A program made the position numbers and the translations under genes. Source: Pacificoceanicola sp049803835 (GTDB lineage Bacteria; Pseudomonadota; Alphaproteobacteria; Rhodobacterales; Rhodobacteraceae). From it: a DNA stretch of 64,000 bases. The DNA is taken from contig NZ_JBNAGK010000002.1 in NCBI RefSeq assembly GCF_049803835.1, forward strand, positions 445,690 through 509,689, written 5' to 3'. Below, in pieces: positions 1-8,938 of the stretch. The notes beneath the pieces are model-generated. The model searched no databases. It worked only from the letters and a program-made list of their open reading frames with translations, and was not told the DNA's origin. Numbering within the stretch: the first letter of the stretch is position 1; every line of letters starts with the position of its first letter.

Positions 1-1401
1 TTCCAGCCGCCCGGTCAGCATGGCAAAGCTCAGCATCCATTTGGCGGTGTCGTTGACCTCGGCGAAATTGCCGGCCGGGCCGATCTGATCGCCGAGTCCG
101 GGACCGATGTTGCCGATCGCGGTGGCCGCGCCGGAGACGGAGGAGATGAAGTCCATGCCGGTCAGCGACAGGCCGACCGTCAGCAGCCCGAGCGAAACCA
201 CGAAGAACACGAAGAAGGACATGACGGAGCTCAGGACCTCGTCGGTCACGGGCATGCCCTGGAACTGGGGCGTGAAGACGCCGTGCGGCGAGTAGATGCG
301 CTTGAGCTGAACCTTCACGGAGGCAAAAAGCAGCTGGTAGCGGAAAATCTTGACCGAGCAGGCGGTCGAACCCGCGCAGCCACCGATCAACCCGATGAAG
401 AAGAACATCATGATCAGGAACGGCCCCCACTGCATGTAATCCACGGATGCGTAGCCGGTGCCGGAAATGATCGACGTGATGTTGAAGAGCGATTCCCGGA
501 AGGCCTGTTCCGGGTGATGCGGAAAGATCCACAGGAGGGCGCAGGAGGCCACCACCACGAGCACCAGGATGGTCATCAGGAAGACCTGAACCTGCGTGTC
601 CTGCAGGAGCGGCCTCGGGTGACCGGCCACGAACTGCACGTAACGCACGAAGGGCAGAGCGGCGAGAACCATGAACACCGAGGCGACATATTCCGCCGGG
701 CCGGAAAACGTGCCGAAGGACGCGTCGTAATTGGCGAAGCCGCCGGTGGAGAGGGTGGTGAGCGCGTGCACGGAGGCGTCGAAGGCGTTCATGCCGCAAA
801 GCAGGTAAGCGCCGGCACAGAGCAGCGTGAGCGAGACGTAGATGGTCGAGATCGACGAGGATATCTGGGTCGCCCGGGGCAGGATCTTGCCCATGGTTTC
901 GAAGGCTTCGGAGCGGAAAATCTGCATGCCGCCGACCCGCAGCTCTGGCAGGAAGACCATGGCGACGACGATGATCCCGATCCCGCCGAGCCATTGCAGC
1001 AGGCCGCGCCAGAGCAGGATGCCCTTGGGCAGGTGTTCGAGGCCGGTGAGGACGGTTGAGCCGGTGGTCGTCAGGCCGGACATCGCCTCGAAATAGGCAT
1101 CGGTGAAGCTCGACTGCGTAGCCCCGAGCATCAGCGGCAGACCTCCAAAAAGAGGCAGGGCGGCCCAGACTGCCACGGTCAGCAGGAAGGTCTGCTGGAT
1201 GGTAAGCCCCTCTTTGACCGCATTGCGGCAGGCCAGCGCGGTCAACCCGCCGACGAGGATCGTGATGACACCGCTTTCGAAGAACACAGTCCAGTGGCCC
1301 TTGCCTTCGGCGAGGTCAACGAGCATGGGCAGGAACATGGTTCCGCCCAGACAGGCGACCAGCAGGCCGATCACATAGGCGACAGGGCGGATATCGAACA
1401 T
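1..1401 (-). CDS. trkH: TrkH-type potassium uptake channel subunit (3' end outside window)
   Basis: Inner-membrane, ion-conducting subunit of the Trk/Ktr K+ uptake system. The frame reads from an ATG at 1401 off the window edge, so 467 codons are visible and only the last residues are missing (family about 480 residues). It is hydrophobic throughout and shows the repeated selectivity-filter loops of the family: SGLTTTGSTVL, LSTGGFANYD, SGTGYASVD and a GNIGPGLG motif near the visible end. The partner TrkA is not in view; the first base lies inside the gene. Identification rests on visible family motifs. Confidence 0.93.
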   Translation of the reverse strand, partial: MFDIRPVAYVIGLLVACLGGTMFLPMLVDLAEGKGHWTVFFESGVITILVGGLTALACRNAVKEGLTIQQTFLLTVAVWAALPLFGGLPLMLGATQSSFTDAYFEAMSGLTTTGSTVLTGLEHLPKGILLWRGLLQWLGGIGIIVVAMVFLPELRVGGMQIFRSEAFETMGKILPRATQISSSISTIYVSLTLLCAGAYLLCGMNAFDASVHALTTLSTGGFANYDASFGTFSGPAEYVASVFMVLAALPFVRYVQFVAGHPRPLLQDTQVQVFLMTILVLVVVASCALLWIFPHHPEQAFRESLFNITSIISGTGYASVDYMQWGPFLIMMFFFIGLIGGCAGSTACSVKIFRYQLLFASVKVQLKRIYSPHGVFTPQFQGMPVTDEVLSSVMSFFVFFVVSLGLLTVGLSLTGMDFISSVSGAATAIGNIGPGLGDQIGPAGNFAEVNDTAKWMLSFAMLTGRLE

Positions 1402-1528
1402 GCGCAAAGGCTTGGCCCCGCTGCGCGCGGCTGTCAAGCGGCCATGGGGACTGGCCTCTTCGGAGGGAGGCGGCGGCCGGACGGTGAGATGACGTTCCGC
1501 CTGAAACCGGTCACCGCTGCCGCTGTGC

Positions 1529-1753
1529 TCAGTTCAGCAAGTCTCGGAACACATGCGGCAGAATATCGTCCCGGTCGAGGCCCATGGCCTCCAGTTGCGC
1601 ATCGGTCGCGGCTTCCAGTGCGATGATCTCGCGCAGGCGTGCCCGGCGCAACTGGCCCGGGTTGAAGCCGAATCCGATCGTGGAGAAGTAGCGGTCTATC
1701 TTCGTCGCGAGGGAGCCGTGCCCCATGGCGATCTGTACATTGTGTCGCGGCAT
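1529..1753 (-). CDS. DUF1127-like small protein
   Basis: A 74-residue protein. Its C-terminal half (RRARLREIIALEAATDAQL followed by a Met-Gly-Leu-Asp-Arg-Asp-Asp-Ile stretch) resembles the DUF1127/YjiS pattern of an Arg-rich helix followed by LxxLsDxxLxdIGLsRxdI. GGAGG lies 8 bases before the ATG, which supports both the gene and the start. DUF1127 proteins in other alphaproteobacteria have been linked to small-RNA-controlled phosphate or stress responses; that role is only a family-level hint here. The gene stands alone between trkH and folE2, both on the same strand. Confidence 0.65.
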   Translation of the reverse strand: MPRHNVQIAMGHGSLATKIDRYFSTIGFGFNPGQLRRARLREIIALEAATDAQLEAMGLDRDDILPHVFRDLLN

Positions 1754-1876
1754 TTCGGAAACCTCCGGTCAGAGACATCAGACTTCGGTTTCCTCCCATT
1801 GCGGGCAGCATGGCACACAGGCGTTAACAAGTCTGCGAAACCGGCGATCACGATTTGCATGCCGGGCCGCATTGCA

Positions 1877-1906
1877 CAAAAAAGCGCCCGCCGACGGGCG
1901 GGCGCT
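1877..1906 (-). terminator. Rho-independent terminator after folE2
   Basis: A 10-bp perfect stem (AGCGCCCGCC with GGCGGGCGCT, 4-base loop) is followed on the minus strand by a run of T. It lies 26 bases downstream of the folE2 stop. Confidence 0.9.
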
Positions 1907-1931
1907 TGTCTGAGGTCACACCAAGCCGGTC

Positions 1932-3029
1932 TCAACCGACGTGGAACAGGGTGGAAAACAGCTTCGGATCAAGGCTTTCGGCTGCAAAGAGCGTGCCTTC
2001 GGTCAGGACGGAAACGGCGTCGTGCGAATGCAGGCTCTCCTGGTGCGAGGCGACCACCCGGTAATCCCCGATCCGCGGATCGTTCTGGCACGCCTCCGCG
2101 AACAGCCGCGCCGCGTCCTCTACGAAAATCGGATTGGCGGCGTTCAACTCGGCAAAGGCCTGCTCGTCCTCACGCTTCACCATCACCTGCGTCTCGGTCG
2201 GCACCGCGTCGCGGCACATCTCGATCAGGTCCTCGAACCACAGGCACTTGCCGTCCCGCACCTCGACCGAGATCCGTGCGACGGAGCGCTGCGAATGCGG
2301 CGTAGCCAGTTGCCCGCGTGTGCGGCGGGCATGCTCCGAAAGTTCCAGCGAGCAGGGGCAGGTCGACGAATATACGTAATCAAGGTGCATCATCTTGCGG
2401 CGCACGCCGTCCACTTCCACCAGTTCCAGCGCGATGTCGTAGTACTGGTATCCGGTAAGACCAGAGCGCAGCGATTCGACCTTCATCGGGAAGGAAAACC
2501 GCATGTTGATCCGGGCGTCGAAGCTCTCCAGGTCGCTCTTGTAGTCGTCGAGGGCCGCCTCGATCACCTCGAAGCTGAAAGTCTTGTCCGCGTGGGCATA
2601 GAACGAGCGCATGATGCGGCTCATGTTGATGCCCTTCTTGTCCGCGTCGAGGCTCACCGTGCCGGTCACGGAGGTTTCCAGCGTCAAATCGCCATTGTCG
2701 CGGGTGTGGTACTGGATCGGCAGGCGGAAGTTGGAAATACCGACGTGCTGAATCGCCCGGTTCGCGCCCTTGATCAGCGAGGACGGCCCGTTTTGAAGGT
2801 CCGGCAGGGTGTCCTTGTACGCGCTGTCGACCTCGAATTCTTCCGGATATGCCCGGCGCAGCGCCGGGTACGAGTCAGGCGCGAGATCAAGCAGCCGGGT
2901 CACGGAGGGATCGAGATCGCGCAGCTCCGCGCGCTCCTTGCCCTCGGCCCAGAGCCGCAGCAGCGCCAGCGCCGCCTCTGCCTCCGCCCGGCTGGGTTTC
3001 CGGTCTATTTCCGGCGTATGCATATTCAT
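1932..3029 (-). CDS. folE2: GTP cyclohydrolase FolE2 (type IB)
   Basis: Converts GTP to 7,8-dihydroneopterin triphosphate, the first step of folate (and queuosine-type) synthesis, in the cytoplasm. The 365-residue protein carries the FolE2 signature SSTCPCS at about residues 221-227, whose first cysteine is the expected metal ligand, followed by LSEHARR and an HSQRS segment. The length fits the long Rhodobacterales form. An upstream in-frame start at 3059 exists, but a GAGGGGG ribosome site sits before the ATG at 3029 (MNMHTPEIDRKPSRAEAE), which matches the family N-terminus. I saw no Zur-type palindrome in the 150 bases upstream, so metal regulation is not supported. Confidence 0.95.
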   Translation of the reverse strand: MNMHTPEIDRKPSRAEAEAALALLRLWAEGKERAELRDLDPSVTRLLDLAPDSYPALRRAYPEEFEVDSAYKDTLPDLQNGPSSLIKGANRAIQHVGISNFRLPIQYHTRDNGDLTLETSVTGTVSLDADKKGINMSRIMRSFYAHADKTFSFEVIEAALDDYKSDLESFDARINMRFSFPMKVESLRSGLTGYQYYDIALELVEVDGVRRKMMHLDYVYSSTCPCSLELSEHARRTRGQLATPHSQRSVARISVEVRDGKCLWFEDLIEMCRDAVPTETQVMVKREDEQAFAELNAANPIFVEDAARLFAEACQNDPRIGDYRVVASHQESLHSHDAVSVLTEGTLFAAESLDPKLFSTLFHVG

Positions 3030-3140
3030 GGGGGAACCCCCTCGCCCTAAGTCAGTCATGTCATAAGATAGGAGTGGCCAAAGGCATTTTCCAATCTCGT
3101 CCTGACATACGCCTTAAACGACGTCTCGGTTCACAAATAG

Positions 3141-3173
3141 TGCCCGGCGCGGTCATGTTTCCGCGTCCGGGCA
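3141..3173 (-). terminator. Hairpin after metZ, probable terminator
   Basis: An inverted repeat (TGCCCGG...CGCGG paired with CCGCG...CCGGGCA, loop of about 8 bases) lies 13 bases after the metZ stop. The following T run is poor (CTATTTG), so it could also act as an mRNA-stabilising end. Confidence 0.55.
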
Positions 3174-3185
3174 GATCAATGCGGC

Positions 3186-4373
3186 TCAGGCCGCGTCCAG
3201 CGCCTGCAGGATGTCGCTCAACAGGTCCTGCACATCCTCGAGCCCGACCGACAGACGGACCAGGCCGGGTGTGATGCCGAGCGTGTCCTTCTGCTCCTGC
3301 GGCAGGCGCTGGTGCGTGGTGGTGGCCGGGTGCGTGGCGATGGACTTGGCGTCGGCGAAGTTGTTGGAGATGAGGATGGTCTCCAACGCGTTCAGCACGC
3401 GGAAACAGGCCTCCTTGCCACCCTTGACGTCGAAGGTCAGCACGGTGCCGCCTGCTTCCGCCTGCCGTTTCGCCAGATCGCACTGGGGATGCGCTGCGTG
3501 TGTCGGGTAGCGCACGGCGTTGAGCTTGGGATGGCCGCTCAACGCCTCGGCCAGCGTCAGCGCACCCGCAGCTTGCGCGCGGACGCGCAGTTCAAGCGTC
3601 TCCAGAGCCTTGAGGTGCGTCCATGCGGTAAAAGGGTTCATCGCGCCGCCGGTATGCTTCATGTAGGCTTCGACCGGACCGCGGATGATCTCCTTCGGTC
3701 CGCAGATCAGCCCGCCGAGCATCCGCCCCTGCCCGTCCACGTGTTTCGTCGTCGAGATGATGCAAAGGTCCGCGCCGCAGTCCTTGGCGTAGGAAAACAC
3801 GGGCGTCGCCATGGCGTCATCGACGAGGACCAGCGCGCCGACCTTGTGGGCCGCCTCGCAAACATGTTTGAGGTCAATGACTTCCAGCGTCGGGTTCGAA
3901 ATGGACTCGAGAAAGACCAACCGCGTGTCGTCGCGCAGCGCCGCATCCCATGCGGCGTTGTCGGTGCCATCGACGAGCGTGATCTCCACCCCGAACCGGC
4001 GCAGGACGTCCTCCAGCACATAAAGACAGGAGCCGAACAGTGCCCGCGAGGCCACCACGTGGTCCCCGGCCTTGAGCAGCGACATCAGCGCCCCGTTGAC
4101 GGCCGCCATGCCGGAGGCACAGGCAAAGCCGTCCTCGAAACCCAGGTAGCCGCTCAGACGGTCTTCGAACATCCGCATGGTGGGGTTGCCGTAGCGGGCG
4201 TAGATGAATTCGTCCTCGCCCGCCTTGATGAACCGCGCCTCCGCCGCTTCGGCGGTGTCGTAGACGAAACCCTGTGTCAGGAATACGGCTTCCGAAACCT
4301 CGTTCCACTGGCTGCGCCTGCTGCCACCGTGCACCAGCTGCGTGCGGCGGCTCGTCTTGCCCTTCTCGCTCAT
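3186..4373 (-). CDS. metZ: O-succinylhomoserine sulfhydrylase (PLP enzyme)
   Basis: Makes homocysteine from O-succinylhomoserine and sulfide in methionine synthesis. It is a 395-residue Cys/Met-metabolism PLP-fold enzyme with YARYGNPT near residue 60, the SNPTLEV loop, and the PLP lysine in TTKHVDGQGR at about residue 210; the family is normally 390-400 residues. Two ATGs are possible: GAGGAG ends only 1 base before the one at 4379 but 7 bases before the one at 4373, so 4373 is preferred. A SAM-II riboswitch lies about 70 bases upstream, which supports the methionine role over a generic cystathionine enzyme. Confidence 0.95.
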   Translation of the reverse strand: MSEKGKTSRRTQLVHGGSRRSQWNEVSEAVFLTQGFVYDTAEAAEARFIKAGEDEFIYARYGNPTMRMFEDRLSGYLGFEDGFACASGMAAVNGALMSLLKAGDHVVASRALFGSCLYVLEDVLRRFGVEITLVDGTDNAAWDAALRDDTRLVFLESISNPTLEVIDLKHVCEAAHKVGALVLVDDAMATPVFSYAKDCGADLCIISTTKHVDGQGRMLGGLICGPKEIIRGPVEAYMKHTGGAMNPFTAWTHLKALETLELRVRAQAAGALTLAEALSGHPKLNAVRYPTHAAHPQCDLAKRQAEAGGTVLTFDVKGGKEACFRVLNALETILISNNFADAKSIATHPATTTHQRLPQEQKDTLGITPGLVRLSVGLEDVQDLLSDILQALDAA

Positions 4374-4446
4374 GTCCATTCTCCTCGGCCTCTGCGCCGA
4401 ATAAAAAAGCCCCGATCGCGGTCAAGCGAAAGGAGCCCTTCGTCTG

Positions 4447-4523
4447 ACCTCTTTAGCGGTTTTCTGAAACGTCGGCCTTATGCCCCGTTCCGTGGCCCGC
4501 AATCCGGTAACAAATCGCCACTG
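4447..4523 (-). ncRNA. SAM-II riboswitch upstream of metZ
   Basis: On the minus strand the order is: P1 5' strand GTGGC (4517-4521), the conserved GATTTG with ACCG and ATTGC in the loop, P1 3' strand GCCAC (4492-4496), a small extra hairpin in the connector (AACG...CGTT), and then the hallmark GCTAAAGAGG (4448-4457) that forms the pseudoknot. This matches the SAM-II (metA/metX/metZ leader) pattern of alphaproteobacteria and precedes exactly the expected gene. The pseudoknot 3' strand overlaps a strong hairpin (GGTCA...TGACC, with CGAAGG...CCTTTCG inside) followed within 20 bases by a T6 tract, suggesting SAM-controlled termination. Confidence 0.85.
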
Positions 4524-4666
4524 CGTCGCGATTATGCCTGTTGGCGCCTGAAATCAAGGGTGTTGCGCGGCAAAATCCGGGGCGTCACGCAGCAGTAACA
4601 AATGCTTCACGAAACCATTGCAGCCTTGTGGGACACGGAACCCACAAGATGTAGTGGACCCAGACC

Positions 4667-5608
4667 ATGCCCCTACTACGCGTCACCACCAGCGAGACCG
4701 GCCCGGCTCTGCACGGCGCCAGCGCTCCGCTGCTGCCCAGCCTGCGCCGCGCGCTACAGTCCGACGCCGGGCCCGTCACCGTCATGATCCATGGTTACAA
4801 GTACCTGCCGGGCGATCCGCTGCATTGCCCGTTCATCGGTATCCTGGCCCGCACGCCCGACCGGCCCGGCGGGCGCGTGCTCAGCTGGCCCCGCCATCTC
4901 GGCCTGCGCGGTCAACAGGGCGAGGGCCTCGGGATCAGCTTTGGCTGGGCCGCGCGCGGGTCGATCCGCACGGCATGGCAGGCCGCCGACGCCGCGGGCG
5001 CGGATCTCGCCCGCTTGCTCGCGCAGGTGCGTCAACTCGCTCCAGCCCGCCCGGTGCACGTCGTCGGCCACTCGCTCGGCGCACGCGTCGCGCTTTCGGC
5101 GATCCGCCGGTGCCTACCTGGAACCCTGCGCACGGCCATCCTGCTGGCGGGCGCCGAGTTCCAGTCCACCGCCCGCGCCGCGCTCGATGCGGGCGGTCCG
5201 GAGTTGCGCCTGCTCAACGTCACCAGTCGCGAGAACGACGTGTTCGATTTCCTTCTGGAGTGTTGCGTTCCCGCCCCCGCCCGGGGCGAGCGCATGCTCG
5301 GCTACGGCGCCCTGCGCCATCCGCGCCTTGCCACGGTGCAACTGGATGATCCCGTCTGCCTCGCCGCGCTGCGCGGCCTCGGCTTTCCCGTGGCACCGCC
5401 GCTGCGCCGGGTGTGCCACTGGTCGCCCTACCTGCGTCCCGGCGTCTTTCCGCTCTACCGCGCGGTGATGCGCGAGCGTCTTGACTGGGACACGCTCAAG
5501 GGCGCCCTGCCCGCACAACCCATGCCGCGCTGGTCGGCGCTGCACCCGTTCCGCTCGGGGTCCGTGCCGGACTATCTCGCACAAAGCCGCGCAATCGGGC
5601 AGATTTGA
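4667..5608 (+). CDS. Alpha/beta hydrolase family protein
   Basis: A 313-residue alpha/beta-fold hydrolase. The oxyanion segment MIHGYKY is at residues 40-46 and the nucleophile elbow GHSLGAR at 134-140 (Ser136). There is no signal peptide, so it is probably cytosolic. Substrate unknown; the fold resembles esterase/lipase-like proteins acting on acyl chains, but nothing in the sequence fixes this. It is divergent from metZ, sharing the 4524-4666 region, and lies 82 bases before the antiporter gene. Confidence 0.8.
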   Translation: MPLLRVTTSETGPALHGASAPLLPSLRRALQSDAGPVTVMIHGYKYLPGDPLHCPFIGILARTPDRPGGRVLSWPRHLGLRGQQGEGLGISFGWAARGSIRTAWQAADAAGADLARLLAQVRQLAPARPVHVVGHSLGARVALSAIRRCLPGTLRTAILLAGAEFQSTARAALDAGGPELRLLNVTSRENDVFDFLLECCVPAPARGERMLGYGALRHPRLATVQLDDPVCLAALRGLGFPVAPPLRRVCHWSPYLRPGVFPLYRAVMRERLDWDTLKGALPAQPMPRWSALHPFRSGSVPDYLAQSRAIGQI

Positions 5609-5690
5609 TACGCGCGGGCCGCGCCGCCTGTTGCCTTTCCCCCTCGCCGCAAGACATCATCGGATCACAGGCGAAAAGGGCAAAGCGCAT

Positions 5691-7568
5691 ATGGATTCCT
5701 TCCTCCTCGAAGCATCTGTCTTCCTGGCTGCGGCAGTCATCGCGGTGCCCGTCGCCGCGCGGTTGGGGCTGGGGTCCGTGCTCGGCTATCTCATCGCGGG
5801 GCTGATCATCGGCCCGGGCCTCGGGCTCGTCGCCGACACGGAAGATCTGCGCCACTTCGCGGAATTCGGCGTGGTGATGATGCTGTTCCTGATCGGTCTC
5901 GAACTGGAGCCGCGCGCGCTCTGGGACATGCGGCACCGGCTGATCGGCATGGGGGGCCTGCAGATCACGATGACCATGACGTTGGTCTTCATCGCCTGCA
6001 CAGCGCTCGGAATGCTCTGGCAGACGGCACTGGCCGTGGGCATGATCCTCGCCCTGTCCTCCACCGCCATCGTGCTGCAGACGCTCACGGAAAAGGGCCT
6101 GATCCAGACCAACGGCGGGCGGGCCACCTTCTCGGTGCTGCTGACACAGGACATTGCGGTCATTCCGATGCTGATCGCCCTGCCCCTGCTCGCCACGATC
6201 CCGTCGATCACCGCGAACCCGGACGGGTCCATCAACCGGCCGAGCCTCGAAGACACGGCGCATCACAGCCTGTCGCTGGTCGAGGGCCTTCCGGGCTGGG
6301 CGGTGGCGCTGGTCACGCTTTGCGCGGTCGCCGCGATCATCCTTGGCGGCATCTACGGCGCCCGTCCGCTGTTCCGGTTCATCCACGCGTCACGCCTGCC
6401 GGAGATGTTCACCGCCGTGGCGCTGCTCATCGTGTGCGGCATCGGGGCGCTGATGATGCTGGTGGGGCTCTCCCCGGCGCTCGGCACCTTTCTCGCGGGC
6501 GTGGTTCTGGCCAACTCCGAGTTCCGCCACGAGCTGGAATCGGACATCGAACCGTTCAAGGGCCTGCTGCTCGGGCTGTTTTTCATCACCGTCGGCGCGG
6601 GCATCGACGTCGAAGCCTTCGGCCGAGAGCCGTTCACCATCCTGGGCCTTGCCCTCGGTGTGATCGTGCTGAAGGGCGCGGTGCTCTACGTGCTTGGCAT
6701 GATTTTCAAGCTCCGGCGGCGCGGGCGCTGGCTGTTCACGCTCGGCCTCGCGCAGGCCGGGGAATTCGGTTTCGTGCTGATTTCCTTCGCCTTTCAGCAA
6801 CAGGTGCTCACGCAACGCCTGTCGGACCGGCTGCTGCTGATCGTGGCGCTGTCGATGCTGATCACGCCGCTGCTGTTCCTGCTCTTCGACTGGCTGGAGA
6901 AGCGGCTGGAGACCGCCACGGAGACCATCGAGGACGACGAGATCGACGAACAGGGGCCGGTGATCATCGCCGGAATCGGTCGGTTCGGGCAATTGGTCTA
7001 CCGGCTGCTGCAAAGCGCGGGCAAGAAGGCGGTGGTCATCGACCGTGACATGCAGACCATCCAGATGATGCGGGCGCTGGGGTACAAGGGCTTCTTCGGC
7101 GATCCGACGCGGCCGGAACTGCTGCACGCGGCGGGGATCGACTCGGCGCGGGTGCTGGTGGTGGCGCTGGACGATCCCAAGCAGGTGAACAGGCTGGTCG
7201 CCTACGCCCGGCGCATCCGCCCCGACCTGCATATCGTGGCGCGGGCGCGGGACCGGACGCATGTGTACCAGCTTTATCAGGCGGGTGCGGATGACATCGT
7301 GCGCGAACTCTTCGACAGCGCGCTGCGTGCGGGGCGATACGTGCTCGAGAACATCGGGATGAGCGAATACGAAGCGGCCATCGCGCAGGAGACCTTCTTC
7401 CACGAGGACCGGCGAAACATCCGCGAGCTTGCTTCCCTGTGGGACCCGAAGAAGACGGCGGCGGAGAATCCTGCCTACATGGCGCGGGCGCACGAGCTGG
7501 AGAAGGAACTCGAGCGCAAGCTGTTCGAGACGCTGGAAGCGCGGGCGCGGAAGGACGACGCAGCCTGA
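5691..7568 (+). CDS. Kef-type potassium/proton antiporter with RCK (TrkA-N) domain
   Basis: A monovalent cation:proton antiporter-2 membrane protein of 625 residues. The first ~400 residues hold about 12 hydrophobic segments with the FLIGLELEP and GTFLAGVVLANSEFRHELE motifs of the CPA2/Kef family. A cytosolic Rossmann nucleotide-binding domain starts near residue 424 (GPVIIAGIGRFGQ, then VVIDRD). It probably releases K+ in exchange for H+, possibly gated by glutathione adducts as in KefB/KefC; the ancillary subunit (KefF/G) is absent here. The ATG at 5691 starts the conserved DSFLLEA N-terminus; a longer upstream reading has no family similarity. Confidence 0.92.
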   Translation: MDSFLLEASVFLAAAVIAVPVAARLGLGSVLGYLIAGLIIGPGLGLVADTEDLRHFAEFGVVMMLFLIGLELEPRALWDMRHRLIGMGGLQITMTMTLVFIACTALGMLWQTALAVGMILALSSTAIVLQTLTEKGLIQTNGGRATFSVLLTQDIAVIPMLIALPLLATIPSITANPDGSINRPSLEDTAHHSLSLVEGLPGWAVALVTLCAVAAIILGGIYGARPLFRFIHASRLPEMFTAVALLIVCGIGALMMLVGLSPALGTFLAGVVLANSEFRHELESDIEPFKGLLLGLFFITVGAGIDVEAFGREPFTILGLALGVIVLKGAVLYVLGMIFKLRRRGRWLFTLGLAQAGEFGFVLISFAFQQQVLTQRLSDRLLLIVALSMLITPLLFLLFDWLEKRLETATETIEDDEIDEQGPVIIAGIGRFGQLVYRLLQSAGKKAVVIDRDMQTIQMMRALGYKGFFGDPTRPELLHAAGIDSARVLVVALDDPKQVNRLVAYARRIRPDLHIVARARDRTHVYQLYQAGADDIVRELFDSALRAGRYVLENIGMSEYEAAIAQETFFHEDRRNIRELASLWDPKKTAAENPAYMARAHELEKELERKLFETLEARARKDDAA

Positions 7569-7658
7569 GGGATTTCGCCCCGCTGCGCGGGACGACTCGC
7601 GCGGTTGCGGCGCAACCGCGGACAGGGCTCCGCCCTCGCCCCTGCGGGGCTCACCCGC

Positions 7659-7683
7659 GGTATTTGGGGACCAAAGAAGACGG
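7659..7683 (+). repeat. Dispersed ATTT/AAGAAGA element, copy 1
   Basis: TATTTGGGGACCAAAGAAGA plus CGG is nearly identical (21 of 23 bases) to the sequence at 60247-60269. Both follow a GC-rich self-complementary stretch 70-90 bases after a plus-strand stop codon. Confidence 0.7.
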
Positions 7684-7711
7684 GACGTCAGACTGCAATG
7701 AAATCGGTCTG

Positions 7712-7742
7712 AAATAATAAAAGGGCCGCCCGGAGGCGACCC
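7712..7742 (-). terminator. Rho-independent terminator after carD
   Basis: An 8-bp stem (GGGTCGCC / GGCGGCCC, loop TCCG, one wobble pair) is followed by TTTTATTATT on the minus strand, 26 bases past the carD stop. Confidence 0.9.
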
Positions 7743-7767
7743 CTGACAGTGTTGTCTCTTGCGCGGC

Positions 7768-8277
7768 TCAGGCGGCGCGCAGGTCCAGCACGTCGCCGAC
7801 CTGCTTGGCCGCCGCGACCTCGTCGCCACCGGAAACCGCGGCCACTTCGCGGGTCAGCCGCTCGAGCGCGGCCTCGTAGAGCTGACGCTCCGAGTAGCTC
7901 TGCTCGCGCTGGTCGTCGGCGCGGTGCAGGTCGCGCACCACCTCGGCGATGGCGATCAGATCGCCGGAGTTGATCTTCTGCTCGTACTCCTGGGCGCGGC
8001 GGGACCACATGGCCCGCTTGACCTTCGCCTTGCCCTTGAGCGTCTTCATAGCCTGATCCACCACGTCCGGGGAGCTGAGCGAGCGCATGCCGACCTCGGT
8101 TGCCTTGTGCGTCGGCACCCGCAGGGTCATCTTGTCTTTCTCGAAGGAGATCACGAACAGCTCCAGCTGGATGCCGGCGATCTCCTGCTCTTCGATGTTG
8201 ACGATCTGGCCGACGCCGTGCGCCGGGTAGACCACGTAATCGTTCGGACGGAATTCGGATTTCTTGGCTTTGCTCAT
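7768..8277 (-). CDS. carD: CarD-family RNA polymerase-binding transcription regulator
   Basis: A 169-residue CarD/CdnL protein. The N-terminal RNAP-interacting (Tudor-like) domain begins FRPNDYVVYPAHGVGQIV, followed by the helical C-terminal domain with the conserved KVKRAMWSRRAQEYEQKI stretch. In other bacteria such proteins bind the beta subunit and stabilise open complexes, notably at rRNA promoters. The ATG at 8277 begins MSKAKKSEF. It follows fdxA by 268 bases, so it probably has its own promoter; a 17-bp inverted repeat (8483-8499) lies in that gap. Confidence 0.95.
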   Translation of the reverse strand: MSKAKKSEFRPNDYVVYPAHGVGQIVNIEEQEIAGIQLELFVISFEKDKMTLRVPTHKATEVGMRSLSSPDVVDQAMKTLKGKAKVKRAMWSRRAQEYEQKINSGDLIAIAEVVRDLHRADDQREQSYSERQLYEAALERLTREVAAVSGGDEVAAAKQVGDVLDLRAA

Positions 8278-8482
8278 TTACGTCGCATCCTCGCAACTGT
8301 GCACAGGCGACAAAAAGAGCGATCGGAAACTACTGCGCTTCCGGTCACCCGTTATATCGCTGTCTGATTACGCGCTAAACTGCACCGCAGCCCGGCACCC
8401 TGTGCTATTCGGTTCCACTTGTAGACGAAGTATAACACAAAATCGGGGCCACTGGTAGCGGTGACAATTTTGGCGTTATGTT

Positions 8483-8499
8483 CAATCTTTACAAGATTG
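8483..8499. repeat. 17-bp inverted repeat between fdxA and carD
   Basis: CAATCTT TAC AAGATTG has perfect 7-bp arms in an AT-richer patch of the 268-base gap. It could be an operator for carD or a 3' structure for fdxA; there is no T run beside it. Confidence 0.4.
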
Positions 8500-8545
8500 T
8501 AGGAAGTTTTCCTCACCCTGCGCGACCGGCGCGGGCGCGAATCGC

Positions 8546-8884
8546 TCAGCCGCCTTCGCCGGGGGCTTCGGAGAAATACTTGTTCAGCTTGTCGGTCTCG
8601 CCGTCACGCTCTTCCGCCTCGGGGAGCTGGTCCTTCTTGGTGATGATGACCGGCCACATTTCCGAGTACTTGCGGTTGAACTCCACCCATTTGTCCATGT
8701 CCGGCTCGGTGTCCGGACGGATGGCGTCGGCGGGGCATTCCGGCTCGCAGACGCCGCAGTCGATGCATTCATCGGGGTGGATCACCAGCATGTTCTCCCC
8801 CTCGTAGAAGCAATCCACGGGGCAGACTTCGACGCAGTCGGTGTATTTGCAGGCGATGCAGTTGTCGATGACGACATAGGTCAT
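8546..8884 (-). CDS. fdxA: Seven-iron ferredoxin FdxA
   Basis: A 112-residue soluble electron carrier. The N-terminal cluster motifs are CIACKYTDCVEVCPVDCF and, after a linker, CIDCGVCEPECPADAI, the arrangement of [3Fe-4S]/[4Fe-4S] Azotobacter FdI-type ferredoxins. The C-terminal extension (from DTEPDMDKW) is also typical of FdxA. Start at ATG 8884 (MTYVVIDNC). It sits 54 bases downstream of the S4 protein gene, so helicase, S4 protein and ferredoxin may be one transcript. Confidence 0.96.
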   Translation of the reverse strand: MTYVVIDNCIACKYTDCVEVCPVDCFYEGENMLVIHPDECIDCGVCEPECPADAIRPDTEPDMDKWVEFNRKYSEMWPVIITKKDQLPEAEERDGETDKLNKYFSEAPGEGG

Positions 8885-8938
8885 GGGTGTCTCATCCGTT
8901 TTCAGCGGTCCGGCGTCTAGCTAGACCAGCCCGCAGGA

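Noticed and set aside
4585..4785. Possible small gene opposite the hydrolase start
   Set aside because: No ribosome site and atypical composition; the region is better explained as the divergent metZ/hydrolase promoter.
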